Below, piece by piece: positions 11,052 to 22,803 of a stretch of DNA of 64,000 nucleotides. The translations under genes and the position numbers were made by a program. The stretch spans positions 24,238,394-24,302,393 of the forward strand of contig NC_056765.1 of the NCBI RefSeq assembly GCF_018687715.1, in the 5' to 3' direction. Source of the DNA: Carya illinoinensis. Taxonomy: Eukaryota; Streptophyta; Magnoliopsida; Fagales; Juglandaceae. Numbering within the stretch: the stretch's first letter is position 1; each line of letters starts with the position of its first letter. The notes under the pieces were generated by a model. That model was not told the DNA's origin, ran no database searches, and was given only the letters and a program-made list of their open reading frames with translations.

Positions 11052-11567
11052 TGTTAGAATATTTTAAATATGGGCTGCTTTTGATTGCATGCTTTATAAA
11101 AACGTGTTAGATAAAAATAGCTCATAATGGTACTTTGATTAAACCCACAAGTTAAGTGATCATTTTGGGGTTCATTGCACCTTAGTAAAATAGGATTATA
11201 TCCTATTTAAAATGTGGTTAATTGTATGTAGGCCTAAAAGTTAAAAGGGTCTTATTCTGTTTTTTCTAGACTCATTGGTTTTTGGAGTTTTTAATGGGAG
11301 GACTCCACATAAGACTTCTATATATATGGCTAGGTCCCCTCTCCTCTCCATATACGTATGTGTGTTTATTAGCTTGTCCCATTGATAGCTAATACTTTTG
11401 TGAGGAGAAGGAGAGGAAGAGTTGGCCACTAATATTTTCAAGTGGGATTTCAATTTTGCTTTCAAGATGGCTTCTGCAGGTATGATATCTATATTTTATA
11501 ATCCTTTTATTTATTAAGATTCTTCTCTCTAGCATGTGTTTCTGGTTTTTTTTTTTTTCTTTTAACA
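11052..11567 (+). repeat. 5' LTR of the copia element
   Basis: It starts TGTTAGAATATT and ends CTTTTAACA (TG...CA). A TATA-like TATATATATGG at about 11319-11329 would place transcription start shortly after. The LTR also carries an ATG at 11467 followed by a splice donor (GCAG/GTATGA), discussed under gag. Confidence 0.95.
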
Positions 11568-13631
11568 TATGGTATCAGAGCCGGTCATGCTAGGATTAGA
11601 ATCTTTCGTATAAATTGGTATCAGATACATATTTTTTTTCCGTTTCATTTGTTCCGAAAGCAATATTATTTGTAAATTTCTTTACTTCTCTGTGGGTTTT
11701 CATTTTACATATTCGGTTGAAAAGTCAAATGATATCTCAACTATTCTTCTTTTCTTATTACTCCTGTCGTTATTGTTGTTTTTTTTTTCTTATTAAGGTT
11801 ATACCGATTACATTTAATTTGTAATTTTCTTTTAAGTTGATACCCATTATTTTAAAACATTGTATATGTGTTTTTCGGGTATTTAATATTGTTTCCCCTA
11901 AATTAATTTTATTTTTTGATTCAAGAATTGCAAGAAATTGAGAAAAATCCATTTGAAAACCCTTTGACCCGAATTTCAGACCCATGACCCGATTATGACC
12001 CGGCTGGAGGTAGAAGATGAATTCTCCTCCAGCTTTGACAATGCCCACTTGCACCAAGTGGTGTGTGCGGCGCCTGAGGACATATAGACAGTGTTTTTTG
12101 TTCGTTTCTTTTTCCAGTATTCATTCACTCGCCCTATTAATTTTTTCTATATTATTTGAAAATTTTTTGTATGACCATAAGATCCTGTTTTATAATTTAG
12201 AGCATTATTTACGCATTTTTTAATTAGCTACATTATACTAAAAATTGTGATACGTTTTCTGGTGAATGTTCAATGCCTTATAAGATCTATGCATATGTGT
12301 ACTCTCTCTAAGCATGAATGTGGTTGCATGTTATTTTTGTAACTTGTTATAAACATTCTTTTGTAAATATATGCTTTTCAAAGTTCATATTTAATTTTAG
12401 ACATATCTATTATCTTATATGCTTGATCTGTTTATATATTTATATATATATATATTTTTCTTTTTCTTTTTCTATCAATCACATTTGTATTCTGACTTTG
12501 ATCATGTTAAGTTGATGATTATGATTATCATTTTGTGATTGAATTTTCATGGACATTATGATTATCCTCTTTTTCTCTTTAAAGAGAAATCTTTTGATAT
12601 TTTTGTGGGTGGTAGCCGCCAAGGTGGTACACTCATTGATATAAAAAAAAAAAAAAAATTGCACATAATATCTTGCCCAAAGGTGTTATTGTGTGTGATA
12701 TTTTAGAAAATTGTGAGAAGTAGTTAATGAGATTGCATTAGTTTAGAAATTTCCTTCTGCCTAAAGGTGATGGTATTTTGAAAACTAATGTGATTTTATT
12801 AATTTATTTCATAATATGTTTTAAGAGTACCTTATAGCATGTTGTTTAGTTAGCCCAAATGTGACTTTACATTGATGCATCAAGGCTCTTACTGATATGC
12901 GTTAAGAGTACCTTACAGTATGTTGTTTAGTCAGCCTAAAGGTGACTTTACAATGAGACACCAAGGCTCTTATCGTAATGAAGCTCATATGGTTCCGAGG
13001 TTATTTCGAGCTATCTAATTCATAGCCTATATTAATTACACAGATTTGTTATCATCCATTAATTGCATACTTTTAGTTTTGGATGATATTTGAATAATAT
13101 GTATTATTTCATGTTTCCACAGTTTTGAGTGCCTCCTCTATTTCAAGTCAATTATCTACTATTGAAACTTTGACTGGAAATAATTATGTGAGATGGAAAA
13201 GAGATGTAGAACTTACACTTGGTCTTTTGGGTTTGGATTTTGCCTTGGAAGAGCAGCCTTCAAAACCTACTGATAAGAGCACTACTGAATATGTGGTTGA
13301 GTATCAAAAGTGGGAAAGAGCTAACAGGCTTTGTTTAAAAATCATCAAACGTTCTGTATCTGATTCCATTATGGGAGCTATTCCGGACAATGACAATGCT
13401 AAGAACTTTTTGGGTGCCATAGGACAAAGGTTTACTGAATCTGATAAAGCGGAAACTGGAGACCTGATGGATAGACTGATGAGTATGAAATATGATGGTT
13501 CAAGTGGAGTTAGGGAATACATTATGAAGATGATACATATATCCTCTAAACTAGAAGCCCTTAAAATTCCCATTGCAGAGCCTTTTCTAGTATATCATGT
13601 TCTCAATAGCCTTCCTAGCCAGTTTAATTAG
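11467..13631 (+). pseudogene. copia gag, probably spliced from a start codon in the LTR; interrupted
   Basis: The Gag frame opens at 13123 with no ATG in front of it: an in-frame TAA lies at 13095-13097, and a splice acceptor TTTCCACAG ends at 13122. In the 5' LTR, ATGGCTTCTGCAG (11467-11479) is followed by a GTATGA donor. Joining 11479 to 13123 keeps frame and gives MASAV, then LSASSISSQLSTIETLTGN, a normal UBN2-type copia Gag N-terminus. The intron would be 1643 bp and includes the primer-binding site. The UBN2 domain follows (NNYVRWKRDVELTLG, LMSMKYDG, VLNSLPSQF). A TAG at 13629-13631 ends the frame early; the same frame continues after it to a zinc knuckle at 13896-13937. Splicing is inferred, not observed. 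Confidence 0.75.
11570..11581 (+). promoter_or_regulatory. Primer-binding site for initiator tRNA-Met
   Basis: TGGTATCAGAGC lies 2 bp after the 5' LTR. It is the standard plant copia primer site, complementary to the 3' end of initiator tRNA-Met, where minus-strand DNA synthesis starts. It falls inside the inferred gag leader intron. Confidence 0.95.
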
Positions 13632-16600
13632 TTAAAGGTTGCTTATAATGCTCAGCGGGATAAGTGGGATTTAAATGATTTTATTGTGGTATGTGCCCAA
13701 GAGGAGTATAGGATGCGTCGTGAGACTGTTGAAACTGTGCAATTAGCTTTTCAGCCACAACAAAACAAGAGGTCTTCTCATAATCATAAGCCTAAGTTTC
13801 AAAAAGGTAATAAATCACACTGAAATGAGCACAATAAAAGATTTGGAGGTTAGACTTCTAGTGGTTCTAAAGAAATTATAATGAATAGTGATCAGTGTAA
13901 GTTTTGTAAAAAGAAAGGTCATTGGCAAAAGGATTGTTTTAAGTTTAAGACATGGCTAGAGAAAAAGAAGAAGAAGAACTCGACAGGTATCTCCTTGGCC
14001 TTAGTTTGTTTTGAGTCTTCTTTGGTTGATGTACCTTTAAATTCTTGGTGGATAGACTCAGGTGCAAGTATTCATATTGCGAATTCGTTACAGGGGTTCG
14101 TAAGCAAAAGGAGGCCAAGTGAGAATGAAGTGAGCTTGTGTGTTGGGAATGGAGTTCATGTGAAGGTCGAGTTTATAGGAGTAGAAAAGTTATATTTGGA
14201 TTCTAGTTTTTCTCTTGTTTTGGAGAACACAATTTTTGTACCCACAATGAGATGGAATTTGATTTCTATATCAAAACTTGATAATTCTGGTTTTTCATTT
14301 AAGTTTGGTAATGGAAAAGTTAAATTGTTTTATGATTATCGTCTGGTTGGAAATGGTCTCTTATGTGATGGTTTATATAGAATGTCTTTGAATTCTTTTG
14401 GTGAAGTCTCTTGTGTTACCAATGTAACGAAGAAAAGGCCTTTAATCCGTGAATCATCTTCTATGTTGTGGCACAAGAGATTAGGGCACATTTCAAAGGA
14501 TAGAATAGAGAGATTGATAAAAGTTGAGATACTTCCCTCTCTAGATTTTTCAGACTTTAACACTTGTGTGGACTGTATAAGAGGAAAGTTGACTAAATCC
14601 ACAAGGAAGGGTTCTACTAGGAGTAACAGTATTTTGGACTTAATACATACTGATATTAGTGGACCTTTACCTTCTACCATATGTGGAAATAAGTACTTCA
14701 TAACTTTTATTGATGATTTCTCTCGATATGGATATGTTTATCTGATTAATGATAAATCTCTTGCTCTTGAGAAATTTAAGATTTTCAAAATAGAAGTAGA
14801 GAAACAATGTGGGAAAAGCATTAAAGTTGTGAGATCTGACCTGGTGGTGAGTATTATGAGAAGTATGATGAATCTGGTCAAAATATGGGTGATTTTGCAA
14901 AATTTTTACAAGGATGTGGAATAGTGCCTCAATACACTATGCCTGGAACACCCGAGCAAAATGATGTTTCTAAAAGACGTAATCGGACTCTGAAGGATAT
15001 GGTTAGGAGTATGATGAGTAAAACAAATTTACCAGAATATCTACGGGGTGAAGCCTTGAAAACTGCCATGTACATTTTAAACAGAGTTCCCAGTAAAGTT
15101 GTTTCAAAAACTCCTTTTGAATTGTGGACAGGCCGTAAGCCAAGTTTAGCTCATCTCAAAGTTTGGGGATGTCCAGCTGAGGTTAGAATTTATAATCCTC
15201 TTAGAAAGAAATTAGACCCAAAGTCTACCCCTGGTTATTTTGTTGGATATCCTGATAGATTAAAAGGATATAAATTCTATTGTTCTAATCGTGGTACCAT
15301 AATAGTTGAGTCCATTACTGCTAAATTTTTGGAAAATGATGTTGGTGACAGTGGGAGTTATGTATTGAAAGAATTTTTTGTTGAACCAGATCCAGTTGTT
15401 GTTCCAGTCCCTGTTATACAAGAAAAAGTTGTTTCTCAGCCAATTGAAATTATTAGTGAAGAATCTGGGCAACAAGAAGAACTTCCAACAGTGACTGAGT
15501 CAGTATCTGAGCCACAAGTGAGAAGATCACAAAGGGAAAGAAGGTATGCATTGCTTATTGATTACATTGCATATTTGTCAGAAAGTGATTTTAATATTGG
15601 GCATATAGTTGATCCTATTACTTTTAAGCAAGCCTTAAGATGTCCAGAGTCAGATAAATGGTTAAGTGCTACGGAAGATGAAATAAATTCTATGGAGAAG
15701 AATAGAGTCTGGGAACTTGTTGAACTTCCTCCAAATGCTAAGGCTATAGACAACAAATGGATTTTCAAGAGTAAACTGGACTCAAAAGGAAATGTTGAAC
15801 GAAAGAAGGCAAGATTAGTTGCAAAAGGATTTACTCAGCGAGAGGGCATTGACTATACTGAAACATTTTCACCAGTTTCATCAAAAAATTATTTTAGAAT
15901 TATCATGGCACTTGTAGCACATTATGATTTGGAGATTCATCAAATGGATGTGAAGACAACGTTTTTAAAGGGAGATTTTTGTGAAGAGGTTTATATGAGA
16001 CAACCTGAAGGTTTTATCGAGAAGGGAAAAGAAAACTTGGTATGTAAGTTAAATAAGTCCATATATGGCCTGAAACAAGCATCTCGACAGTGGTATTTGA
16101 AATTTGATGAGATTGTAACTTCTCTCAATTTTGTTGAAAATAAAGTTGACCAGTGCATATATCGGAAGACTAGTGGGAGAAATTTTATTTTTCTCATTCT
16201 ATATGTTGATGATATTTTGCTTGCTAGCAGTAACCTAGGATTACTTCATGAAACAAAGAAAATGTTATCTGCTAATTTTGAAATGAAAGGTCTTGGAGAA
16301 GCTTCTTTTGTGCTTGGAATTGAAATTTGTCGTGATAGAGCTCGTGGTTTATTGGAACTTTCTCAGAAAACTTATATACGGCGTGTACTACAGAGATTTG
16401 AAATGCAAAACTGTGCACCTGGTGATGTACCCATTATAAAAGGAGATAAGTTTAACAAAACTCAATGTCCTAGAAATGAGCTCGAGAGGGAATCTATGAA
16501 GAATATTCCGTATGCTAGTGTTGTAGGGAGTTTGATGTATGCTCAAGTTTGCACTAGACCAGATATTGCCTATGCAGTCAGTGTTCTTAGTAGGTTTCAA

Positions 16601-17194
16601 TCAAATCCAGGGCAAGAGCATTGGAAAGCAGCTAAGAAAGTTATAAGATACTTGAAGAAGACTGAATGTTATATGCTCACTTTCCAGCGTTCAAAGCACC
16701 TTGAGGTGGTAGGCTACTCAGATTCTGATTTTGCTGGATGTCAAGATGATTTGAAATCAACCTCTGGTTATGTTTTTATGTTAGCTGGAGGTGCTATTTC
16801 TTGGAAAAGTGTTAAGCAAACTTTGGTGGCGTCTTCTACTATGCAAGCTGAATTTGTAGCATGTTATGGAGCTACTATCCAAACTGTTTGGTTAAGAAAT
16901 TTTATTTCTGGACTGAATGTTGTTGATTCCATCTCAAAGCCTATTACTATTTATTGTGATAACAGTGCAGCAGTATTCTTCTCAAAGAATAATAAGAGCT
17001 CTAGTGGGTCCAAGCACATTGACATCAAGTATTTGGTGGTCAGAGACAAAGTTAAGGAAGGACAGACAAAGATAGAGCATATAAATACAGAGGCGATGTT
17101 TGTAGATTCTTTAACTAAGGGACTTGCTCCTAAAGTTTTTAAAACACATGTTGCTAATATGGGTATTGTGGAAACATTTGATGTTTTTGGTTAG
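13632..17194 (+). pseudogene. copia pol (zinc knuckle, protease, integrase, RT, RNase H), with two stops and a frameshift
   Basis: This continues the gag frame. TGA at 13821-13823 and TAG at 13851-13853 interrupt it. Then come a CX2CX4HX4C zinc knuckle (CKFCKKKGHWQKDC, 13896-13937), protease WWIDSGASIH (from 14046), a GAG-pre-integrase HHCC region (WHKRLGHIS and CVDC, about 14468-14576), and the integrase core (HTDISGPLP, FIDDFSRYGYVY, VVRSD). One base is missing at 14841-14842, where RSD should lead into GGEYYEKY; the rest reads in the shifted frame from 14843 to 17194. The third integrase acidic residue, Glu in the usual VSERRNRT, is Lys ([11 protein letters not shown] at 14972-14974). Reverse transcriptase motifs [25 protein letters not shown] and YVDDILLAS, and RNase H motifs SDSDFAGC and [10 protein letters not shown], are intact. 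Confidence 0.92.
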
Positions 17195-17751
17195 TGGGAG
17201 TTACTTATGTAAAAAGAACTACGTTTTGGCTTGATCCCTTTGCAGGGTACGTAGGCAACCCATATGTTATTTGGGTATAGTTTCTTTCAATAATAATATA
17301 TATCTCCCATATCCATAAACTATGTTTTGAGCATGCATATGGCTTGTGTCTTTTATTATGATATTATTGAAATCTCGAGATACTATGGATAAAGACATAA
17401 GATGAGTCTCTTTTAGAGACATGTGGCTTCATTTTGAAGCATTATAAGGATTGATATGAATTAGCACAACTTTTGATCACATTGGTGCTAAGATCATACT
17501 ACATACTACCACATTTGGTCGGAGGATGGGGATCTATGTCGATGGGGATATTAGCATTTGTAACTGTGGAGTGGTCTTACATCTTTTAAATGGTGTAACG
17601 ACTTTCATGTTCAATGTTGATATTCTTGTTGGACCGGATCATGTTTTCTAAGGTGCTATCATTTAAGCTATTTTATGTGGCCACCTATGTTGTCTAACCC
17701 GTGAGTCTTTTTCAAGACAAGTTTTTATTTTACGGCAATCAAAATTTGTCC
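17195..17751. other. copia 3' untranslated region
   Basis: Between the pol stop codon and the polypurine tract there is no open frame of note. This is the ordinary 3' internal region of the element. Confidence 0.7.
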
Positions 17752-17762
17752 AAGTGGGAGAA
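17752..17762 (+). promoter_or_regulatory. Polypurine tract
   Basis: AAGTGGGAGAA lies directly before the 3' LTR. It is the expected primer for plus-strand synthesis in a copia element. Confidence 0.9.
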
Positions 17763-18284
17763 TGTTAGAATATTTTAAATATGGGCTGCTTTTAATTGCA
17801 TGCTTTATAAAAACGTGTTAGATATAAATAGCTCATAATGATACTTTGGTTAAACCCACGAGTTAAGTTATCATTTTGGAGTTCATTGCACCTTAGTAAA
17901 ATAGGATTATATCCTATTTAAAATGTGGTTAATTGTATGTAGGCCTAGAAGTTAAAAGGGTCTTATTCTGTTTTTTCTAGACTCATTGGGTTTTGGAGTT
18001 TTTAATGGGAGGACTCCACATAAAACTTCTATATATATGGCTAGGTCCCCTCTCCTCTCCATATACGTATGTGTGTTTATTAGCTTGTCCTATTGATAGC
18101 TAATACTTTTGTGAGGAGAAGGAGAGGAAGAGTTGGCCACTAATATTTTCAAGTGGGATTTCAATTTTGCTTTCAAGATGGCTTCTGCAGATATGATATC
18201 TATATTTTATAATCTTTTTATTTATTAAGATTCAGATTCTTCTCTCTAGCATGTGTTTCTGTTTTTTTTTTTTTTCTTTTTACA
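17763..18284 (+). repeat. 3' LTR of the copia element
   Basis: It matches the 5' LTR with about 13 substitutions, a 6-bp insertion (AGATTC repeated near 18229) and small changes in the T run. The splice donor GCAG/GTATGA of the 5' LTR is GCAG/ATATGA here (about 18189-18190), so this LTR no longer has the donor. Confidence 0.95.
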
Positions 18285-18732
18285 CTTGCCACTTGTTCGC
18301 CGTCATCTAGCCTCAAGACACGGCCACTAGTTCTACTGTTGCACCGTCCCTTCACAGGTTCTCTACTCTGGCTACCAATCCAACTAAATCATCGTATGCA
18401 CCACGACACCAGGCTCCCGGTGACCTTCATTCCGCACGGTGTACGTATATTCTGTGCTCATTGGGTAAGTTGCCGCACATCCCATTTTTCCTCACTGTAA
18501 GCGCAGCCTCATAACTCTTATGATTTTAGATTTTCGTGTTTGGGTTGGGATGCCTGTAGTTTTAGGTTGTGCTTGTAATTTACGGTTTTATCTATAGGCA
18601 ACTTTTGTGAAGTCTGAAACTTTTGTCACTTTTCCAATGGTTTGTAAAGTCAAAAATATTTATTTATTTATTTATTTTATTATGTTTTTGTCTTTCCCAA
18701 AAGCCATACATTATTATTGGTTTTACACAAAT

Positions 18733-18951
18733 GAGAAATACTTTTTGCAGTCGGCAGATGCAGTCGGGGTGCAGTCGGCTGTAAAAAAAATTAATACGGG
18801 ACCTACATGAAAAAAAAATTATTTTTATAATTTTTTATAATTCATGTAGGTCTCCTTGAATATAAAAAAAAATTTTTATAATTTTTTTTTATTCATTCCG
18901 TACAGCCGACTGCACGCCGACTGCATGTGGCGACTGTATGTAGCAAAACTG
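18733..18951. mobile_element. MULE-type MITE in copy A
   Basis: TTACACAAAT stands on both sides (18723-18732 and 18952-18961). The ends are imperfect inverted repeats built on GCAGTCGGC and GCCGACTGC, with internal AT-rich arms around CCTACATGAA and TTCATGTAGG. Copy B has the single TTACACAAATG at 55688-55698, an uninterrupted empty site, so the element entered copy A after the duplication. Confidence 0.85.
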
Positions 18952-20558
18952 TTACACAAATGTCCTTAAAGCCTTGTATTGGAAAGCTTTCGTAAATCCT
19001 CCTCAAGGAACTTTTTGAGTATTTATGTTTTTAACTTTAAATGTCCATTTCGGGCTTTATGTTATAAAACTGATCATTTACATAGGTTGTTTTCCCTTTG
19101 TGGGTTGAGATTAGGTTTTGATTGCGACGTGTGTTTTAAAATTAGTTTGGGTTGAATTAGATTTTTAGGAACTATTCTAGTGATTTTTATATGGATGTTG
19201 ATGATTTTAGAAAATGATGATATTTTAGAATTAAGAGAATTTTAAGATTATGAGGAATTAAATTAAGTATTTCCAATGTGTTATTACAATGTAACTGTTA
19301 AATTAGAGATTTATTCAGGTTACATATTTTTTTTATGGGTAACGATTAATTTTCCTTCACACTGTTATGAGTAAATTTTGAAAAGCTAAAAAGTCCAGGT
19401 AAGCGGAGTTTCTATACTAGAATTTATATAAAAAAAAATGAACTGAGGTTAATTTTGAAAAAATATGTATGTTTTGTTATGAAAATAATTTTGAAACACC
19501 TTAATTATTTGTTCTACATTATCATGAAATTTTGTGTAAGAATAAAGTATTTTCTGGCATCATTGGTGTATACATGAGCTATTCTGGCATTTTGTTTTTG
19601 AATTATGCAAAATAAAGTGAATATGAAATTTTGTACATAAATTATATTTTTGTGATACGATTCTGTTATGTTCTGAAGATGTTTTGTACTCTGATATGAT
19701 ATGATATAATTTTTGAAAACCTTTGGCATGATATTCTGTTTCTGTTTCTGTTCCATTCTAATCTTACCACGGGTGTAAAACTGTGACCTCTGTTCAAGTT
19801 GGTACCAATTTTTTTTTTGTTTCCGGTGCACCCACTTTGGAAGCAAAATGGTTTTCTGCATGATCTTTTCTGGGTGTACACTCGAAGTTGCAAGAATAAT
19901 AAGGGGAAGATTCACATTCTTTCTGTTTGGTTGGCCACTAGGGGTTGCACAACTCTACCACGGGGTTTAAATGTGGAATTCTGTTATGATATGATGTTTC
20001 AATTATGTTATACTAAAGGAAGTTTGAATAAGAATATTTTTTAAAAATTTTGCTATGATATTTTTGATAACATTTCTAATTCTACATTCTGAAAGTAGAA
20101 TTATTTTTGTTTTGCATTCTAAACTCTGTAAATGCTCATGTTTATACACTATTATATGTTTTTTACTTAATGAGTTGTGGAGAACTCACTCTTTATCTCC
20201 ACAACATTTTTCAGATGATTTTGAAATAGTTCAGCTAAGGATCAGGATTATGGAGCATGAGTGAAATGATTATTTAAGCTTAGTGGATTACTCATAGAAG
20301 ATTTTTGAGAATTGTCAGTTTTTATTAAGAGATTTTGTAGTATTCTAATGACTTTATATTTTGGAGTCTATAAATATCTTGATGAAATGTAAGTTTTAAG
20401 TTACAGGAAGTAACTTTTCGATCCCTACGAGACTAGGGCGTTACAATTATTGTAACGCTTGGTGACAATTCACCACCACCAAGCTATTTCTCATTAATAA
20501 AATATGTTACTTATATATTAAAAAAAGAAAAAAAAATAGAAATAGCCTGGTGATAATT

Positions 20559-20560
<2 letters not shown>

Positions 20561-20591
<31 letters not shown>
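20561..20591. repeat. (GA)n microsatellite upstream of kinase fragment A
   Basis: About 31 bp of GA repeats; the copy B counterpart is at 57331-57365. Confidence 0.9.
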
Positions 20592-20597
<6 letters not shown>

Positions 20598-20711
20598 ATG
20601 ACTGTAAAAGACTATGGGGTTATTAAATCAACTTAATATACTTTATTACATCCTGTTAGAGATTGAATAGTGAAAGGGTTATAAACAATCTTTCTTACAT
20701 TATGCACGCAG

Positions 20712-22803
20712 AAAAGAACTAATCAAAAGCATGGTAAGAAAAAACCCCGAGCACCGGCCAAGTGTAAGCATCCCTTCTAAATTCAGCTTCGAGTCAAAAA
20801 TATTTAACTAGCATTAATCATTGTAACAATTTGGATTATTTTCTTCTTCAGGCATATGAGATTCTGAAGCACCCATATTTGTTTATGTCGATCAATACCG
20901 TCCATCATTCACTCCAACAGAATGTTCCCCAGAGAAGTCTATTTCTGTCACTCGTAATTCTCGGAGAATCATGGCTGAAAGCCAAAACAGTACTAGTTCT
21001 AGGTGTGACATAGATACTATGCTTTCATGTGGAAAAAACACTCGAGCTATGGTCTCAAGTAGTAAAGGTGATACTGATTTGGCTTCTAGTGATGGTGAAG
21101 ATGGCACTGAGAAGATCCTAATTAGTGCAGAAGAAAATCTGCTCAACTTGTGCATGGTCAAAATGAATGAGAGAAAAGTGATGGAACCTGTTCATCATGA
21201 ACGTATATCCAGTAACGAATTGAGGAAACCAAAAAGCATTAAAAATATAATGATGGCTTTAAAAGAAGTGAAAGTTAGAGCAAATAGTACTTCTCCAATG
21301 AGGGTCAATCGAAGAAAGGCTGCTGGTGCACTGCCCTAAAGAAACAATACAGAAGCATTGCCTAAACTGCCCAAACATAGTGCTATTGCTTCTTGTTTTA
21401 AGTCTAACGCAGATACACCTACTGTTGCACAAGCAAAAGTATCGTTTGATTTAGGGATCACATCCTTTAAAGCACCAGGTACCACTGTGAATCATATTAT
21501 ATATCATAGTTTCATTAAGTTTATTGAACCGATCACTGATATATCTTGATCTTCTTCTGCAGTTGCCTGTAATCGAATCCTCGCCTAAAACTAAACCCAG
21601 ACATGATGTGACTACTCCATCTGGTCCTGTAAAACTGGCCGTCGAAGATGGACCTCCTGCTAAGCCAAGGCAAAGAACCCCTCCTAATGTGGTCAGACGA
21701 TCATCTATTCAAGGACGGATGAAGCAGGTGGGGCTTGATGATCCAAATGCAGTAAGCAGTAACGTCAAGTTTGGTGCAAGTGAGATGCCCCAAGAAGTTG
21801 ACAGGACTCCTCTTCAAGTACCTAACAGTTGCCTAACACATGTTTCTAGGCAGGTCATCCAGCCTCAGAAGGCTCAAGACAGAGTTTCAAAAGGAATGCA
21901 AATAGATATATAGTAGCAATTCTGTCTTAACTTCAGTGTCAGTTCAAGGATTTGAGCTTTGTGATGATGCTGCAACTTCTTTTATAGACATGAGAGGACA
22001 GATACTTCCTGATGATGAGTGCATCACTCATACTGACCGGACAGAATCTTATACACCCAACAGCTCATCTGCTCTCCAGTGTCATTTCGAGATATGGCTG
22101 GGGAAAACCATGAACATGATAGTAAACCTGTGATGTGCTCAGTCCGAACCTCAAGGGAGATACTTGATCTTCAAAATACCATCCAGAAAGTGAGTTCAAG
22201 TGTGTTTCAAGAACTTCCAGCCATGAGTTCTGAAGAAATCTTTGTTTATAGAGATGATACCTCTTTAAGCAGGCCAAGCAGTAGGCCTGACACAATGATC
22301 CAATCGAACTTTAAATCTGCATCCAGTGGATGACAAGTTCACTGTAAGGGAACGTCTATCATCGGTTGCATATGCTACCACTTCCATTGCATCTCCCGTT
22401 TTATCTAGCCAAAAGAATTTGCAGCCTGATACTACCACTCCCATTTCATCTCTCATCTTGCCAAATCCAACAGTTGAAAAACCAGGTGCCACCCATCTCT
22501 CCCAAACATTTGATGACATCATACATGTTATTCGGCATACTAGTTTCCGTGTTGTAACTGAACAGCCAGTTTTGGAAACCGTAGAGATCGGGGTGCAGAA
22601 TTTGGACGTTGGTAAGCTGATAAACGTAGTGAGGGACGAAATGGAGATGAGAAACATGACTGCTCCTGCAAATCTTAAATCATCAAGTGGCTCTGAAACC
22701 TTGAGTTTAAAATCAAGTGTTTCTAATCAACCCGGTCTCAAGGAAGAGGATGCAAAAGAGCTTGGCCCTGTTCTAAAACGTGCAACCTTGGAGCCAACAA
22801 AGA
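20712..22803 (+). pseudogene. Plant NEK-type kinase, C-terminal fragment, copy A
   Basis: A 52-nt exon (20712-20763), preceded by GCACGCAG and followed by GTAAGC, encodes KELIKSMVRKNPEHRPS, the last helix of a NIMA-related kinase domain. The next exon (20852-21478) begins AYEILKHPYL and runs through the long Ser-rich tail typical of plant NEK5/NEK6-like proteins (AESQNSTSS, RKPKSIKNIMMALKE). After an intron ending CTTCTGCAG, a further exon starts at 21563 (PVIESSPKTKPRHDV, PAKPRQRTPPNVVRRSS, SRQVIQPQKAQD, GFELCDDA). All exons for the ATP site and catalytic loop are missing. A small deletion after CATATTTG (20875-20885 region), a stop at 21337-21339 and a short insertion near 21908 disrupt the frame. 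The C-terminal end present in copy B is cut off. Confidence 0.85.

Larger units (their letters stand above)
11052..18284 (+). mobile_element. Full-length Ty1/copia LTR retrotransposon, non-autonomous through mutation
   Basis: It has two LTRs (516 and 522 bp), a 5-bp target duplication CTTGC (11047-11051 and 18285-18289), a primer-binding site, a polypurine tract, and gag-pol in copia order (Gag, protease, integrase, reverse transcriptase, RNase H). Total 7233 bp. The element sits inside the old solo LTR of copy A. The matching place in copy B (about 55241-55256) is uninterrupted, a paralogous empty site. The LTRs differ by about 13 substitutions and one 6-bp indel by eye, roughly 2.5%, so the insertion is recent but not new. 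Three nonsense codons and one frameshift in gag-pol make it unable to move by itself. Confidence 0.95.
9914..20445. mobile_element. Old solo LTR, copy A (interrupted by copia and a MITE)
   Basis: It begins TGTAACAACTAGG and ends AGGGCGTTACA, giving the short inverted TGTAA/TTACA ends of an LTR. Five bases, ATTAT, flank it on both sides (9909-9913 and 20446-20450). After removing the nested copia element and MITE the LTR is about 3.1 kb. No internal retrotransposon coding region or second LTR is present, so it is a solo LTR left by recombination. The same LTR at the same place in copy B shows that it predates the duplication. The proline- and alanine-like frames at 10440-11000 are LTR sequence, not a gene. 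The length suggests a gypsy-type element; this is inference. Confidence 0.85.
6290..22803. repeat. Tandem segmental duplication, copy A
   Basis: The order of elements here (promoter region, NHL/LEA-2 gene, AT-rich spacer, GA microsatellite, old solo LTR, kinase C-terminal exons) repeats in copy B at about 23160-59575. Similarity starts at about AATTAAACTCTAAAGT (6299 and 23163) and in A ends at GAGCCAACAAAGAA (22790-22803). Taking out the copia element, one MITE and their target duplications leaves about 9.05 kb, against about 9.26 kb for copy B after its own insertions are removed. End points are by eye and could move by tens of bases. Confidence 0.85.

Noticed and set aside
11770..12664. 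Small frames in the copia leader as separate genes
   Set aside because: They lie in the leader or inferred intron, lack domains and would be removed by splicing.
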